From: Hellea sp.
GTDB taxonomy: Bacteria > Pseudomonadota > Alphaproteobacteria > Caulobacterales > Maricaulaceae
Direction: 5' to 3'
DNA: 37,993 nt
Assembly (NCBI GenBank): GCA_020628425.1
Contig: JAHDEZ010000026.1
Span: forward strand, 1 to 37,993
Below, piece after piece: positions 27,211 to 36,452 of the stretch (positions within the stretch are counted from its first letter, which is position 1; every line of letters begins with the position of its first letter). A program made the translations under genes and the position numbers. Under the pieces are notes generated by a model. That model was not told the DNA's origin and made no database searches. It saw only the letters and a program-made list of their open reading frames with translations.

Positions 27211-27915
27211 TCAGGCTTCCCTGTATTTGTAACCGACTCCATAGAGAGTCTCGATACCATCAAATTCCTTGTCCGTCTTGCGGAACTTTTTACGCAGGCG
27301 CTTTATGTGACTGTCGATCGTGCGATCATCCACATAAATCTGGTCATCATAGGCTGCGTCCATGAGCTGATCACGGGATTTCACAAAGCCTGGCCGGCGA
27401 GCAAGCGACTCTAGAATAAGAAACTCTGTCACCGTCAAGCGTACCGGTGTCCCGTCCCATGAACAGGCATGACGGTTGGGATCCAGGGTCAGTTTGCCAC
27501 GCTTAAGAACTTTCTGATCGGTTTCATCAGGTTCGGGCATTTCAATATTTGTCAGTGATGCCCGACGCAGCACTGCCTTGATACGTTCCCCCAACAGACG
27601 CTGTGAAAAAGGCTTGGTGATATAGTCATCTGCCCCCACTGAAAGGCCGATCGCTTCGTCAAATTCATCATCCTTGGAGGTCAAAAATATGACCGGTAGA
27701 TTGGAGGTCTGTCGAAGACGCCGCAAAAGCTCCAACCCGTCCATTCGGGGCATTTTGATATCGAACACAGCCAGATCAGGTGGATCGGTCCTTAACACAT
27801 CCAGCGCCGAAACGCCGTCGTGGAAACACTCGACTAGATACCCTTCACTTTCCAAAAACATCGACACAGATGTCAGGATGTTTTCATCGTCATCAACCAG
27901 ATAAATCTTACGCAT
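27211..27915 (-). CDS. chvI: OmpR-family response regulator ChvI
   Basis: From ATG 27915 this is a 234-residue OmpR/PhoB-type regulator. The receiver domain shows [10 protein letters not shown] (acidic pocket), [15 protein letters not shown] with the phospho-acceptor Asp52, and [15 protein letters not shown] and [15 protein letters not shown] (Lys in the last block). The C-terminal winged helix includes [17 protein letters not shown] and [17 protein letters not shown]. This is the partner of the adjacent chvG kinase. The frame extends nine to eleven codons upstream, but GGAG placed nine bases before ATG 27915 supports the shorter start. The promoter should lie in the 125 bases shared with the divergent oxidoreductase. 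Confidence 0.93.
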   Translation of the reverse strand: MRKIYLVDDDENILTSVSMFLESEGYLVECFHDGVSALDVLRTDPPDLAVFDIKMPRMDGLELLRRLRQTSNLPVIFLTSKDDEFDEAIGLSVGADDYITKPFSQRLLGERIKAVLRRASLTNIEMPEPDETDQKVLKRGKLTLDPNRHACSWDGTPVRLTVTEFLILESLARRPGFVKSRDQLMDAAYDDQIYVDDRTIDSHIKRLRKKFRKTDKEFDGIETLYGVGYKYREA

Positions 27916-28031
27916 TTTCATACTCTCCAAGTTAAACTTAAGCCTCATTGCGCTTAACTCAAGTCGCTAACTGCTATGCGATTATGGCACGGTTATGACC
28001 GGGACTTGCCTAATTTTGCCTTAATTCGTAA

Positions 28032-29606
<1,575 letters not shown>

Positions 29607-29609
29607 GCT

Positions 29610-30104
29610 TTAACAGGGGGTGGTCTGCCAGGGCGTCGTTTCAGTCACCGGCGCACAACGCACGCGGGCGCCCCATTCTATAGCCTTTTCACTATCATCA
29701 AAACGCACAAAAATATCATAGTGATTTTTGTTTGGGTTATTGAAGTCGGCGAGCTGTTTCAAAATATAGGTTTTATCGTGGACCGAACTTAGAGATTCAA
29801 ACGCACTCCGATATCTATTTTTGTCAAATTTGTTCCGAACAGTTTCCATGTCATCGCCAATGGACAGTCCCATAAAATCTAAGAGATCAGAATTATAGTC
29901 TGACATTTTCATTTTTACTTGTGAGCCCTCCGCGCAAGGGAAGTCATCACAATTGATTTTTAGAGTACGTAAGAAGTCGTAATCATGCTTGATTTTCTGA
30001 GCAGGCCTCACATTCGCACCCTTGTCTTCATCATCTCCCCAACAAGCTGATAGACCCAGCGCCGAAACGATCAATACAATATTTAGTAATTTAAAATGCC
30101 TCAT
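29610..30104 (-). CDS. Putative lipoprotein, possible Crp-box target
   Basis: From ATG 30104 the protein has 164 residues. A lipoprotein signal (MRHFKLLNIVLIVSALGLSA then Cys21) ends in the lipobox LSAC, and the mature part starts WGDDEDKG. A strong GGAGG eight bases before ATG 30104 supports this start over a longer frame from 30143. Two Cys (NCDDFPC) lie mid-protein, and RVRCAPVTETTPWQTTPC ends it. I do not recognise a family. A TGTGA-N6-TCACA palindrome lies 50 bases upstream of the start, so it probably belongs to the island's Crp-like regulon. Confidence 0.65.
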   Translation of the reverse strand: MRHFKLLNIVLIVSALGLSACWGDDEDKGANVRPAQKIKHDYDFLRTLKINCDDFPCAEGSQVKMKMSDYNSDLLDFMGLSIGDDMETVRNKFDKNRYRSAFESLSSVHDKTYILKQLADFNNPNKNHYDIFVRFDDSEKAIEWGARVRCAPVTETTPWQTTPC

Positions 30105-30153
30105 AAAAGCTTCCTCCAGGGTACAGCATATATGATTTTGCAATCATGACCGA

Positions 30154-30169
30154 TGTGACTTTTCTCACA
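30154..30169. promoter_or_regulatory. Crp-like operator (TGTGACTTTTCTCACA)
   Basis: A perfect TGTGA-N6-TCACA palindrome lies 50 bases upstream of the lipoprotein start at 30104 and 34 bases downstream of the RTX stop. Half-sites match the Crp consensus exactly. It almost matches the site at 37736-37751 (only two spacer bases differ). Confidence 0.75.
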
Positions 30170-30202
30170 GTCCACAGCAAAAAGGTCCGCATGGGTTTAG
30201 TC

Positions 30203-31516
30203 TTAAAACATATCCCATAAACCCAGGTCAGTTGAGTCAAAGGCACTGGATTGAAACATTTCCAGAGCGTTCGACGTCAAACCGAATGCTTCGATGCTCT
30301 CCATTTCACTCGACACCTCCGTCCATGGAACAGGAATGGCCGGAACATGTTCTATTGCGAAATTATGATCCGCCTTCAACACAGACGGGCTTTCATCCAT
30401 CAAAGGTGTGGCGAAAATGAAGTCCCATTGATTGATGGTATTATGATCGACATTTTGCAACAGAATGGTTTCGGTCTGATCGGCGACTGCCTTCAGGAGC
30501 GTATCAGCCCCCATATCCATAACAATAATATCAGCCATACTGAAAATAGAGGCTTCGGTGAAATTAATCTTGTCGTTGTCACCGCCAGCGCCAAAATCCG
30601 TAATAACATTGGCCGCGCCCCAGTCTACGGGGAAATAGAAACGGTCATTACCGCCATTGCCAGTCAGCGTATCGCTGTCCCCGCCGGCATAAAGTTTATC
30701 ACCAATATTTCCGCCGGTGATTGTGTCCTGGCCATCCTCGCCAAATATCACAACGCGCGTATTTTTACCTGAGGCATCAAAGACATCAGCGCTGCCACTC
30801 CCGTGGGCAACCTCAATAGAACTTGTGGTTAAGTTCAAGGTAACGCCGACGGATGTGGTTACACGCGCGGTATCCCAACCACCACCGCCGTCAACCACGG
30901 TATCTGTCGACTCAAAGTAAAGCGTATCTTGCCCTGAACCCCCGTAAAGGGCATCCGACCCAATAGGATAAGGTCCAAATTCTTCGTAAAACTGATCGCC
31001 CCAAAGTACGTCATTACCTTTTTGTCCATAAAGACTGTCATCGCCGCCATCGCCGCCAATAATGTCATTACCCTGACCGCCTTTCACGTCATCCGTACCA
31101 GCTCCAGCCAATAAGGTATCATTTCCGGCTTCACCAAAAAGGGCATCATCGCCGCCGCCCGTTAGAATAAAATCATTCCCTTGACCACTTTGGACGATAA
31201 AATCCCAAATCACATCGTCATCCCAGAAAATGACCTCATCATCATAATCTGTCAGCTTAACCTTCTCAAATCCGTTGGCATCAATAGTATCCGTGATTGT
31301 GGCATCAACAGCCCGAGCCTTAAAGCTTAATTCTGTTCCACCCCATGGAATATTAAAAGATTCCAAAAACATTGCATAAGTGGAATCCGACAAATCAAGC
31401 GTATCACTCCCCTCCATTCCATTATAAGTGTCCTGCCCGCCGGACAAAAGAAAGTAATCATTTGAAGACGTCCCATCCAGGGTTTCACTGGCTGAAGTTC
31501 CGGGTCGATAAGCCAT
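30203..31516 (-). CDS. RTX-type calcium-binding protein, probably type I secreted
   Basis: This 437-residue protein has no N-terminal signal but carries glycine/aspartate-rich RTX nonapeptides in two blocks. The first is at about 113-180 (GQGNDFIL, GEAGNDTLL, GGQGNDIIGGDGGDDSLYG, GQKGNDVLWG). The second is at about 255-298 (GEDGQDTITGG, GNGGNDRFYF). Such repeats bind calcium into a parallel beta-roll after export by a type I system that reads a C-terminal signal. The C-terminus ends in hydrophobic, acidic-poor residues (LGLWDMF), as in many RTX proteins. No ABC exporter or membrane-fusion gene is nearby. A good ribosome binding site (GGAG, five bases) precedes ATG. A Crp-like box lies 52 bases upstream. 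The effector role, if any, is unknown. Confidence 0.85.
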   Translation of the reverse strand: MAYRPGTSASETLDGTSSNDYFLLSGGQDTYNGMEGSDTLDLSDSTYAMFLESFNIPWGGTELSFKARAVDATITDTIDANGFEKVKLTDYDDEVIFWDDDVIWDFIVQSGQGNDFILTGGGDDALFGEAGNDTLLAGAGTDDVKGGQGNDIIGGDGGDDSLYGQKGNDVLWGDQFYEEFGPYPIGSDALYGGSGQDTLYFESTDTVVDGGGGWDTARVTTSVGVTLNLTTSSIEVAHGSGSADVFDASGKNTRVVIFGEDGQDTITGGNIGDKLYAGGDSDTLTGNGGNDRFYFPVDWGAANVITDFGAGGDNDKINFTEASIFSMADIIVMDMGADTLLKAVADQTETILLQNVDHNTINQWDFIFATPLMDESPSVLKADHNFAIEHVPAIPVPWTEVSSEMESIEAFGLTSNALEMFQSSAFDSTDLGLWDMF

Positions 31517-31567
31517 GTTTGCTCCTCAATTTATATCCGTCATTATATTGGGCCACCGGTTAGAAAA

Positions 31568-31583
31568 TGTGATTTCAGTCACG
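31568..31583. promoter_or_regulatory. Crp-like operator (TGTGATTTCAGTCACG)
   Basis: A near-perfect TGTGA-N6-TCACG palindrome (one mismatch in the last base) lies 52 bases upstream of the RTX start at 31516 and 62 bases past the regulator's stop at 31645. The position relative to the RTX start suits an operator. Confidence 0.7.
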
Positions 31584-31644
31584 CTCGATTAAAAGAACTT
31601 CGCCTCATTGGGCTCAGATTTTGAGCGAGGGTTTAAATCAGAAT

Positions 31645-32289
31645 TTACCGCATATGCGCTTCAAGGCGAGACAAATCGGGTACTATAAATCCAGTTGCGT
31701 CGCGCTCCAGCACCCGATTCTTAACCAGGTCGCTCACCGTGCGGGAAACCGTTTCTCTGGCTATTCCCAGTCGAAGGGCCATGTCTGAAATAACAGGCAT
31801 TGGCTTAATGATATAAGTTTTAGTTTTTGCGCATTCCTGCGTCGCCATCCGCTTAATCTCGCTGGCGACCCGTCCACGTTTGGACAAATTATGAGTTTCA
31901 ACCCGAGACGTTTGAAAGCTTTTGACCTGCGTTATGAGCATTTGCAAAATCATCTGGTTGAGTGCAGGATTATCCTGCATCAATGCCAAAAAACTTTGCC
32001 GCTTGAACTGCACGACGATCAGGTCTTCATCCACGATGATTTGGCATTGCGATGGACCACCTGAGAGAATGTTCTCAAGTCCAATTAAATCTCCAGACTT
32101 GAAACTATTAACCCACGCTTCTTTACCATTGCGTTCAAAGTTACAAGCGCGCGCCCTGCCGCCCAAGACAAAGTAGACAACATCGACAGGATCGTCCTGA
32201 TATTGAATAACGACGCCCGAAGATATTGTCTTTTGCACCCCGGACTCTTCGAATAGTTTCCGGATGTCTAAATTTAACCGATTGCTCAT
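31645..32289 (-). CDS. Crp/Fnr-family transcriptional regulator
   Basis: From ATG 32289 the protein has 214 residues: a cyclic-nucleotide-binding-like beta-barrel (about 15-105), the long dimer helix (about 108-135) and a C-terminal winged helix (about 140-205). The recognition helix IARETVSR places Arg178, Glu179 and Arg183 where Crp has Arg180, Glu181 and Arg185, which read TGTGA. The effector pocket differs: Crp Glu72 corresponds to Leu71 here, and Crp Arg82/Ser83 to Gln81/Cys82, so cAMP binding is doubtful. The N-terminus lacks the cysteine cluster of Fnr. GGGGCG five to six bases before ATG 32289 supports this start over one at 32343. Matching boxes lie upstream of this gene and three other operons, suggesting a local, possibly self-regulating, regulator. 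Confidence 0.88.
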   Translation of the reverse strand: MSNRLNLDIRKLFEESGVQKTISSGVVIQYQDDPVDVVYFVLGGRARACNFERNGKEAWVNSFKSGDLIGLENILSGGPSQCQIIVDEDLIVVQFKRQSFLALMQDNPALNQMILQMLITQVKSFQTSRVETHNLSKRGRVASEIKRMATQECAKTKTYIIKPMPVISDMALRLGIARETVSRTVSDLVKNRVLERDATGFIVPDLSRLEAHMR

Positions 32290-32368
32290 AGTTCGCCCCT
32301 TTTTCGATCTCTCATTCAATCTAGCGCTTTCCTGAAATTTCAAAATCCCTTGAATTAGGGGGATGCGC

Positions 32369-32384
32369 TGTGATCTGGATCACG
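32369..32384. promoter_or_regulatory. Crp-like operator (TGTGATCTGGATCACG)
   Basis: This is nearly the ideal Crp consensus, with the inner GTGATC-TG-GATCAC fully palindromic. It lies 80 bases upstream of the Crp/Fnr-type regulator's start, so it is well placed for autoregulation. It is about 300 bases upstream of the divergent kinase start. Confidence 0.75.
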
Positions 32385-32421
32385 CTTGATTCCTCAAACA
32401 CTTACAATCGGAAATTTATTT

Positions 32422-32501
32422 GGGCGTACATCTCACAGGACAAAGCCCGGTCGTCAGAGTATTCCCAATTCATACGCCGACGACCGGGCCCGTATACGCC
32501 C
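32422..32501. other. Nested inverted repeats in a 396-base intergenic region
   Basis: Two perfect helices are nested. The outer is GGGCGTA (32422-32428) with TACGCCC (32495-32501). The inner is GCCCGGTCGTC (32445-32455) with GACGACCGGGC (32479-32489) around a 23-base loop. The arrangement would fold into one long hairpin on either strand. On the plus strand it is followed by CCGTTTTGATT and a T-rich stretch at 32538-32550. No reading frame explains it. It could be a small RNA, a leader element for the kinase or a site for DNA-binding proteins. Confidence 0.55.
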
Positions 32502-32572
32502 CGTTTTGATTGCCGAGTATTGCCCACACCCGACAATCTTCTTTTTTCTTAAAGCCTTCAGATTATTCCGAC

Positions 32573-32590
32573 ATCCCTAAAATAAGGGAT
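32573..32590. other. Small inverted repeat upstream of kinase gene
   Basis: ATCCCT-AAAATA-AGGGAT forms a perfect six-base stem about 95 bases before the kinase start. It might be an operator or part of the leader. Evidence is the repeat alone. Confidence 0.3.
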
Positions 32591-32685
32591 ATGTTTTTCG
32601 CGGTTATACAATCAAAAAGAGAGTGAAATATAACTTGTCATCAAGGGGCGGACCTCGCTAGGTCAAAGCGAGTCGGAATGGATAT

Positions 32686-34359
32686 ATGCGCGCATCGCAG
32701 ACACATATAATTACGAATGCCCTGGTCGTTCTCGCCCTGCTTTTGCTATGCTTTGGAATGTCACCCGGGCGGCTCTCTCTTGGCCAATACAAAGTTGATA
32801 CAGACAAAATTCGATTCGTTGAAGCCCAAGCCACCTACTTGCAGCACGATTATGTTGATGTCGACAAAGCCAAACCACACAATCAACAATATCGTGATGC
32901 GGCCTATCCAAGGCGGTATAATTTTAATTTCGATGAAGGCGATCCGGTCATCGGACCAAAGTCAATTTATATCCCGGCCACGTCTGAAAATGCGGTCGTG
33001 TTGTTTAATGGCGTTCCTTTCGGCAAGCCCGCAGGTTTTCAGCTGTTTGCGCCGGGACTAGGCCATAATGAGTATAGCGTCGATATTCCACGGCAAGCTC
33101 TGACCCCCGGCAATAATCGGGCCGACATTCATTATACCAGTGACGTATATGAGGCGGGATTACGGGATGTCTATATCGGCCCAACGGCGTCTATCAATAA
33201 AGCCGTCCAGCAACGTCAGAATCAAGTCAATTACCTGCCACGAGTGGGCGCTATCCTGTCTATACTAGCCGCGATTTTGTGTTTCCTTGGGGTTTTGTTT
33301 GGAAAATTCAGTAAACCCTTTGCCATTCTAGGGGGGATGACAGCACTGGCCCTCATACAATTCTGTTTGTCCTTTGACGTGGCCCGATGGGCGGCTATGT
33401 CGTACCATAAGTTTTTATCCATCTCCCTGCCCCTTTCTGGGCTTATCCTTTTGTTTTTCTGGTGGCGCAGCGAGAAACGCAACATAGACGCGGCCCGCTA
33501 TTTCGTGCCGGGGCTCATGATTTATGCGGCCTTGGGACTGGCCTATGGTTTGTTGGCCGGTGCCTGGCCCTGGCCTGTTTCAGGTACATTAGGCGGCGTA
33601 ACACTTGCGTTGACGTCGGTTCTACCGCTCTTGTTGATTTGGCCCATTATGCACCTTGTCACCGACCTCTCAGAACGTCGCTCTATTCTGGATGCCTTGT
33701 CTATGAAATTGACGGAGCAAGAAAAGCTCCTGGATGATAAGAGCCGGACCATTGCCAATGAAATGCAAAAACGTGCCGTACTCGAGGAACGCCAGCGCTT
33801 CACACGCGATATTCATGACGGCATTGGCGGGCAATTGCTCAGTCTTCTTTTGAAAGTTCGCTCCGGACGGGTCGGCATTGACGGCGTAGCCGATGAAATT
33901 CAGGCGGGCATTAACGATCTGCGTCTCGTTGTGGATGCCATGGACCATACGGGCGATAATCTGGATATGGCGCTCTCGACCTTTAAAGGACGTACCGAGC
34001 GGCAACTTGAGAATGCGGATATGAAGCTGGTCTGGAGTATGCAGGAGCCGCTCATATTCAAGCTGGACGCCACACGTGATATATTAAATTTCTACCGACT
34101 CATGCAGGAAGCGGTCAACAATTCCATCCGCCACGCTGAGGCCAAAACCGTTGAAGTCAGCCTGCAAGGCACTTCAAAGCTCTTGGAGTTGTCGATCAAA
34201 GATGACGGAAAAGGCTTTGACAAAACCAAAGTCAAAGCCGGCAAGGGCCTGAAGAGTATTCAGGAACGCGCCCAGCTATTAGGCGCTCAATTGGAATATA
34301 CGGACGGCATTGACGGCAAAGGTTTCGGTCTGGCGCTGACCGTGCCGGCGCGGGGGTAG
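32686..34359 (+). CDS. NarL-type (HisKA_3) sensor histidine kinase, multi-pass membrane
   Basis: This 557-residue kinase has a first membrane helix (about 9-25), a periplasmic domain (about 30-180) with a beta-sandwich-like character (VVLFNGVPFGKPAGFQLFA), then about six further membrane helices (about 183-325). A coiled segment (330-365) and the HisKA_3 domain follow: RQRFTRDIHDGIGGQLLSLL (370-389; His377). The ATPase domain shows FYRLMQEAVNNSIRHAEAKT and SIKDDGKGFD, then GKGLKSIQERAQLLGA. The layout recalls seven-transmembrane DISM receptors. Its likely partner is the LuxR-type regulator on the opposite strand, the two genes being convergent. The ligand is unknown. Confidence 0.9.
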   Translation: MRASQTHIITNALVVLALLLLCFGMSPGRLSLGQYKVDTDKIRFVEAQATYLQHDYVDVDKAKPHNQQYRDAAYPRRYNFNFDEGDPVIGPKSIYIPATSENAVVLFNGVPFGKPAGFQLFAPGLGHNEYSVDIPRQALTPGNNRADIHYTSDVYEAGLRDVYIGPTASINKAVQQRQNQVNYLPRVGAILSILAAILCFLGVLFGKFSKPFAILGGMTALALIQFCLSFDVARWAAMSYHKFLSISLPLSGLILLFFWWRSEKRNIDAARYFVPGLMIYAALGLAYGLLAGAWPWPVSGTLGGVTLALTSVLPLLLIWPIMHLVTDLSERRSILDALSMKLTEQEKLLDDKSRTIANEMQKRAVLEERQRFTRDIHDGIGGQLLSLLLKVRSGRVGIDGVADEIQAGINDLRLVVDAMDHTGDNLDMALSTFKGRTERQLENADMKLVWSMQEPLIFKLDATRDILNFYRLMQEAVNNSIRHAEAKTVEVSLQGTSKLLELSIKDDGKGFDKTKVKAGKGLKSIQERAQLLGAQLEYTDGIDGKGFGLALTVPARG

Positions 34360-34409
34360 TCTAAATAGCTTTGTAATCAGTTGTGAATTAAATTATTCCT
34401 TCGCTCGTG

Positions 34410-34506
34410 CCGCCGAAAGGTGGTATCCACGCTCAAGATAAAAGCCAGGCATACTGGCAGTAATTATAGGTTAATCTTGGGCGTGGATCCTGCTTTTCAG
34501 CAGGAT
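34410..34506. other. Three-helix structured intergenic element
   Basis: Three hairpins follow without gaps between the convergent kinase and response-regulator genes. The first is CCGCC-GAAA-GGTGG (34410-34423), a GNRA-type tetraloop. The second is a 15-base stem, 34425-34439 with 34474-34488, perfect except one G-T pair; its loop contains GCCAG-GCATA-CTGGC (34444-34458). The third is ATCCTGC-TTTTCA-GCAGGAT (34487-34506). A short palindrome GCATTTAAAATGC (34525-34537) lies beyond. The T-run at 34518 is too far from the last stem for a standard terminator. No riboswitch or known RNA was recognised. Confidence 0.6.
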
Positions 34507-34585
34507 GAGTGACAATGTTTTTTGGCATTTAAAATGCGTGGCCCAAAACTAGGATCACAATCCGGTATTACAGGTTTGCTACAAA

Positions 34586-35236
34586 CTAAATCTTGATCAA
34601 TCCCAGCTGCAAAGCTTCAAATATCGCCTCACTCTTTGAATGCACGGAGAGCTTGGAATAGATACTCTTGACATGGTCATTCACCGTATGAGCGGAAACC
34701 CCCAAGACATTTGCTGTTTCCTTATAGGAAAGGCCCTTGGCGAAATAGGTCAAAACCTCTGTCTCTTTAGCTGTCAAACCATGGTCGCTCTTCACCGGTT
34801 TGGTCTCCGCGCCGCCCAATAAGCTTAGTAAGTGGGTCGCCGCCTCGGGACTAATTGGATTGGCACCTTCCATAGTCTTTTCGATACTTTTGACGATCAT
34901 GCGCTCTGAAGAGTCCTTGAGCAGATATCCATTGGCCCCAGCCTCCAAGGCCGTGATCACGCTGGTCCGATCGCCCAGAACGGTCAGCACCAAAAACTTA
35001 CAATCGGAATTAGCCGAAGCATGGCGAATAAAATCTACGCCATTTCCATCAGGGAGTTGCAAATCCACCAGACAGAGATCCGGCGTCAGCCCCGCATCAA
35101 TATGGGCGCGCGCCGCCTGAACGGACTCTTCGGCAAAAATCAGCGCCAAATTGTCAGACTGCTCTGCCACATAGGCAATATAAGCCCGCATATCCGTGTC
35201 GTCTTCAAGAATACCTATGCGGATTAAATCAGTCAT
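34586..35236 (-). CDS. NarL/LuxR-type response regulator
   Basis: This 216-residue protein has a receiver domain (IGILEDDTDM; phospho-acceptor Asp58 in CLVDLQLPDGNG; Lys in NGYLLKDSSE). Its C-terminal LuxR helix-turn-helix (about 150-212) includes LTAKETEVLTYFAKGLSYKE and VSAHTVNDHVKSIYSKLSV. It should receive phosphate from the convergent NarL-type kinase. Its ATG overlaps the stop of the upstream paralogue (ATGA), so it is translated from the same message as the two unknown membrane-anchored proteins. That coupling ties those proteins to the signalling pathway. Confidence 0.92.
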   Translation of the reverse strand: MTDLIRIGILEDDTDMRAYIAYVAEQSDNLALIFAEESVQAARAHIDAGLTPDLCLVDLQLPDGNGVDFIRHASANSDCKFLVLTVLGDRTSVITALEAGANGYLLKDSSERMIVKSIEKTMEGANPISPEAATHLLSLLGGAETKPVKSDHGLTAKETEVLTYFAKGLSYKETANVLGVSAHTVNDHVKSIYSKLSVHSKSEAIFEALQLGLIKI

Positions 35237-36450
35237 TTATTCGCCCCATTTAACTCACTGTAATCCAGCCGCTTTTCCCAACAGGTATAATGCGCAGAAT
35301 TTTTTACACCTACCCAGTATTCGTCATAGTCTTTTGGAGCTTCCCCATAGCCCATTATAGCTTGCTGCCAGGAACCATCTTTTATATTTGCCGTTCGCCA
35401 GTTAACTCCAAATTGCGATTGACAGAAAGCGTCTACCTGATCCTCGGTTTTGAAACGCGAAGCGGGAACGGGTTTCGTAAAATCGATATGGCCGCCCGAC
35501 CAACTTATTTTTTGATGTTCCAAATCAGCTGGAGGCTTTAGATTTTGGTCGTGAATACAGGCTACCGGCAGCGCCGTGTCACAGCTTCGACAACCAAACT
35601 GATTACATATTTTTCCATCGACTATGGCCCAGCTTAGGTAGATTACATTATCCGGAATTATCTTAACCGCTCCGGTGTCAAAAATATTTCGACTTGAATA
35701 GACCGTACCCAAATTTTGCTCTGGTTCAAGGCATATGGCGAACCCCATAAAATCAACCTGAGTATCATCACCGATTTTTACAGTGATATCTTCCTCTTCG
35801 GTTTGGCGACGAATAGCTTCAAGCAAATGAGGCACTTCGGCCGTTTCTTTGAGTTCATTATCAACCACGGAATGGACGTCCAATTGATCCAAATTGGCCC
35901 AAAGATAATCACCGTCCTGCTGCCAGTTATGTTTCGTCAAGGATGATGAATCGTGTTGATGCGCATATCTGAAACTTCCGGTTTTTGCCAGATCAGGTGA
36001 CTGTGCCATAATAATGAAAAAATCATTTCGTAAGTTCGACAGCTCCCTGAATTTTGTTACAACAATACCGCGATAGGTGCGCTCCGACAGGTTAAACCTG
36101 TGTATCAGGTTTTTATTTTCTCCGCCTTCGTCGAAGTTTCGAAATTCATAACGAGGCCCCGCAACCTCCTTCCAATGCTCATCCTGGTTCGGAAAAACTG
36201 TTACGTCTTCGACGCCACCAGGATCATAGTTATCCTCAACTCCGCCCAAGATAATTTGTTTAGTTTCCCCTGGAGCGCATTTATAAGCATCAAGACGTTT
36301 TGTTCCGGAGGCAAATTCATTTTCAGCCGACAAAGCTGGCTCAGCCCGGCTTTCAGTATAGAAGAAATTGAAATTGACGAGGAGAGCTGCCCCAATCAGG
36401 AGCCCAAAAGTAAAAACAAAAAATAGCAATGCCAAACTATTCCGCCCCAT
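35233..36450 (-). CDS. Membrane-anchored protein of unknown family, paralogue A
   Basis: This 405-residue protein begins MGRNSLALLFFVFTFGLLIG, an N-terminal membrane anchor (about 5-28), so the rest should be periplasmic. A shared N-terminal block is SGTKRLDAYKCAPGETKQII (48-67) with LGGVEDNYDPGGVEDV after it. A cysteine-rich segment follows (ICNQFGCRSC, 281-290; AC at 297-298). The C-terminal module is conserved in the neighbour: VDAFCQSQFGVNWR (339-352), KDGSWQQAIMGYGE (357-370), DEYWVGVKNS (376-385), CW (390-391). I know no named family for it. It is 60 percent or so similar by eye to the neighbour in the C-terminal module. It starts two bases after that gene's stop and overlaps the response-regulator gene by four bases. 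Confidence 0.6.
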   Translation of the reverse strand: MGRNSLALLFFVFTFGLLIGAALLVNFNFFYTESRAEPALSAENEFASGTKRLDAYKCAPGETKQIILGGVEDNYDPGGVEDVTVFPNQDEHWKEVAGPRYEFRNFDEGGENKNLIHRFNLSERTYRGIVVTKFRELSNLRNDFFIIMAQSPDLAKTGSFRYAHQHDSSSLTKHNWQQDGDYLWANLDQLDVHSVVDNELKETAEVPHLLEAIRRQTEEEDITVKIGDDTQVDFMGFAICLEPEQNLGTVYSSRNIFDTGAVKIIPDNVIYLSWAIVDGKICNQFGCRSCDTALPVACIHDQNLKPPADLEHQKISWSGGHIDFTKPVPASRFKTEDQVDAFCQSQFGVNWRTANIKDGSWQQAIMGYGEAPKDYDEYWVGVKNSAHYTCWEKRLDYSELNGANK

Positions 36451-36452
36451 AG

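Noticed and set aside
34494-34523. Third hairpin of the 34410-34506 element as a plain intrinsic terminator
   Set aside because: The T-run begins about 12 bases after the stem, too far for a standard terminator, and the other two helices are unexplained.
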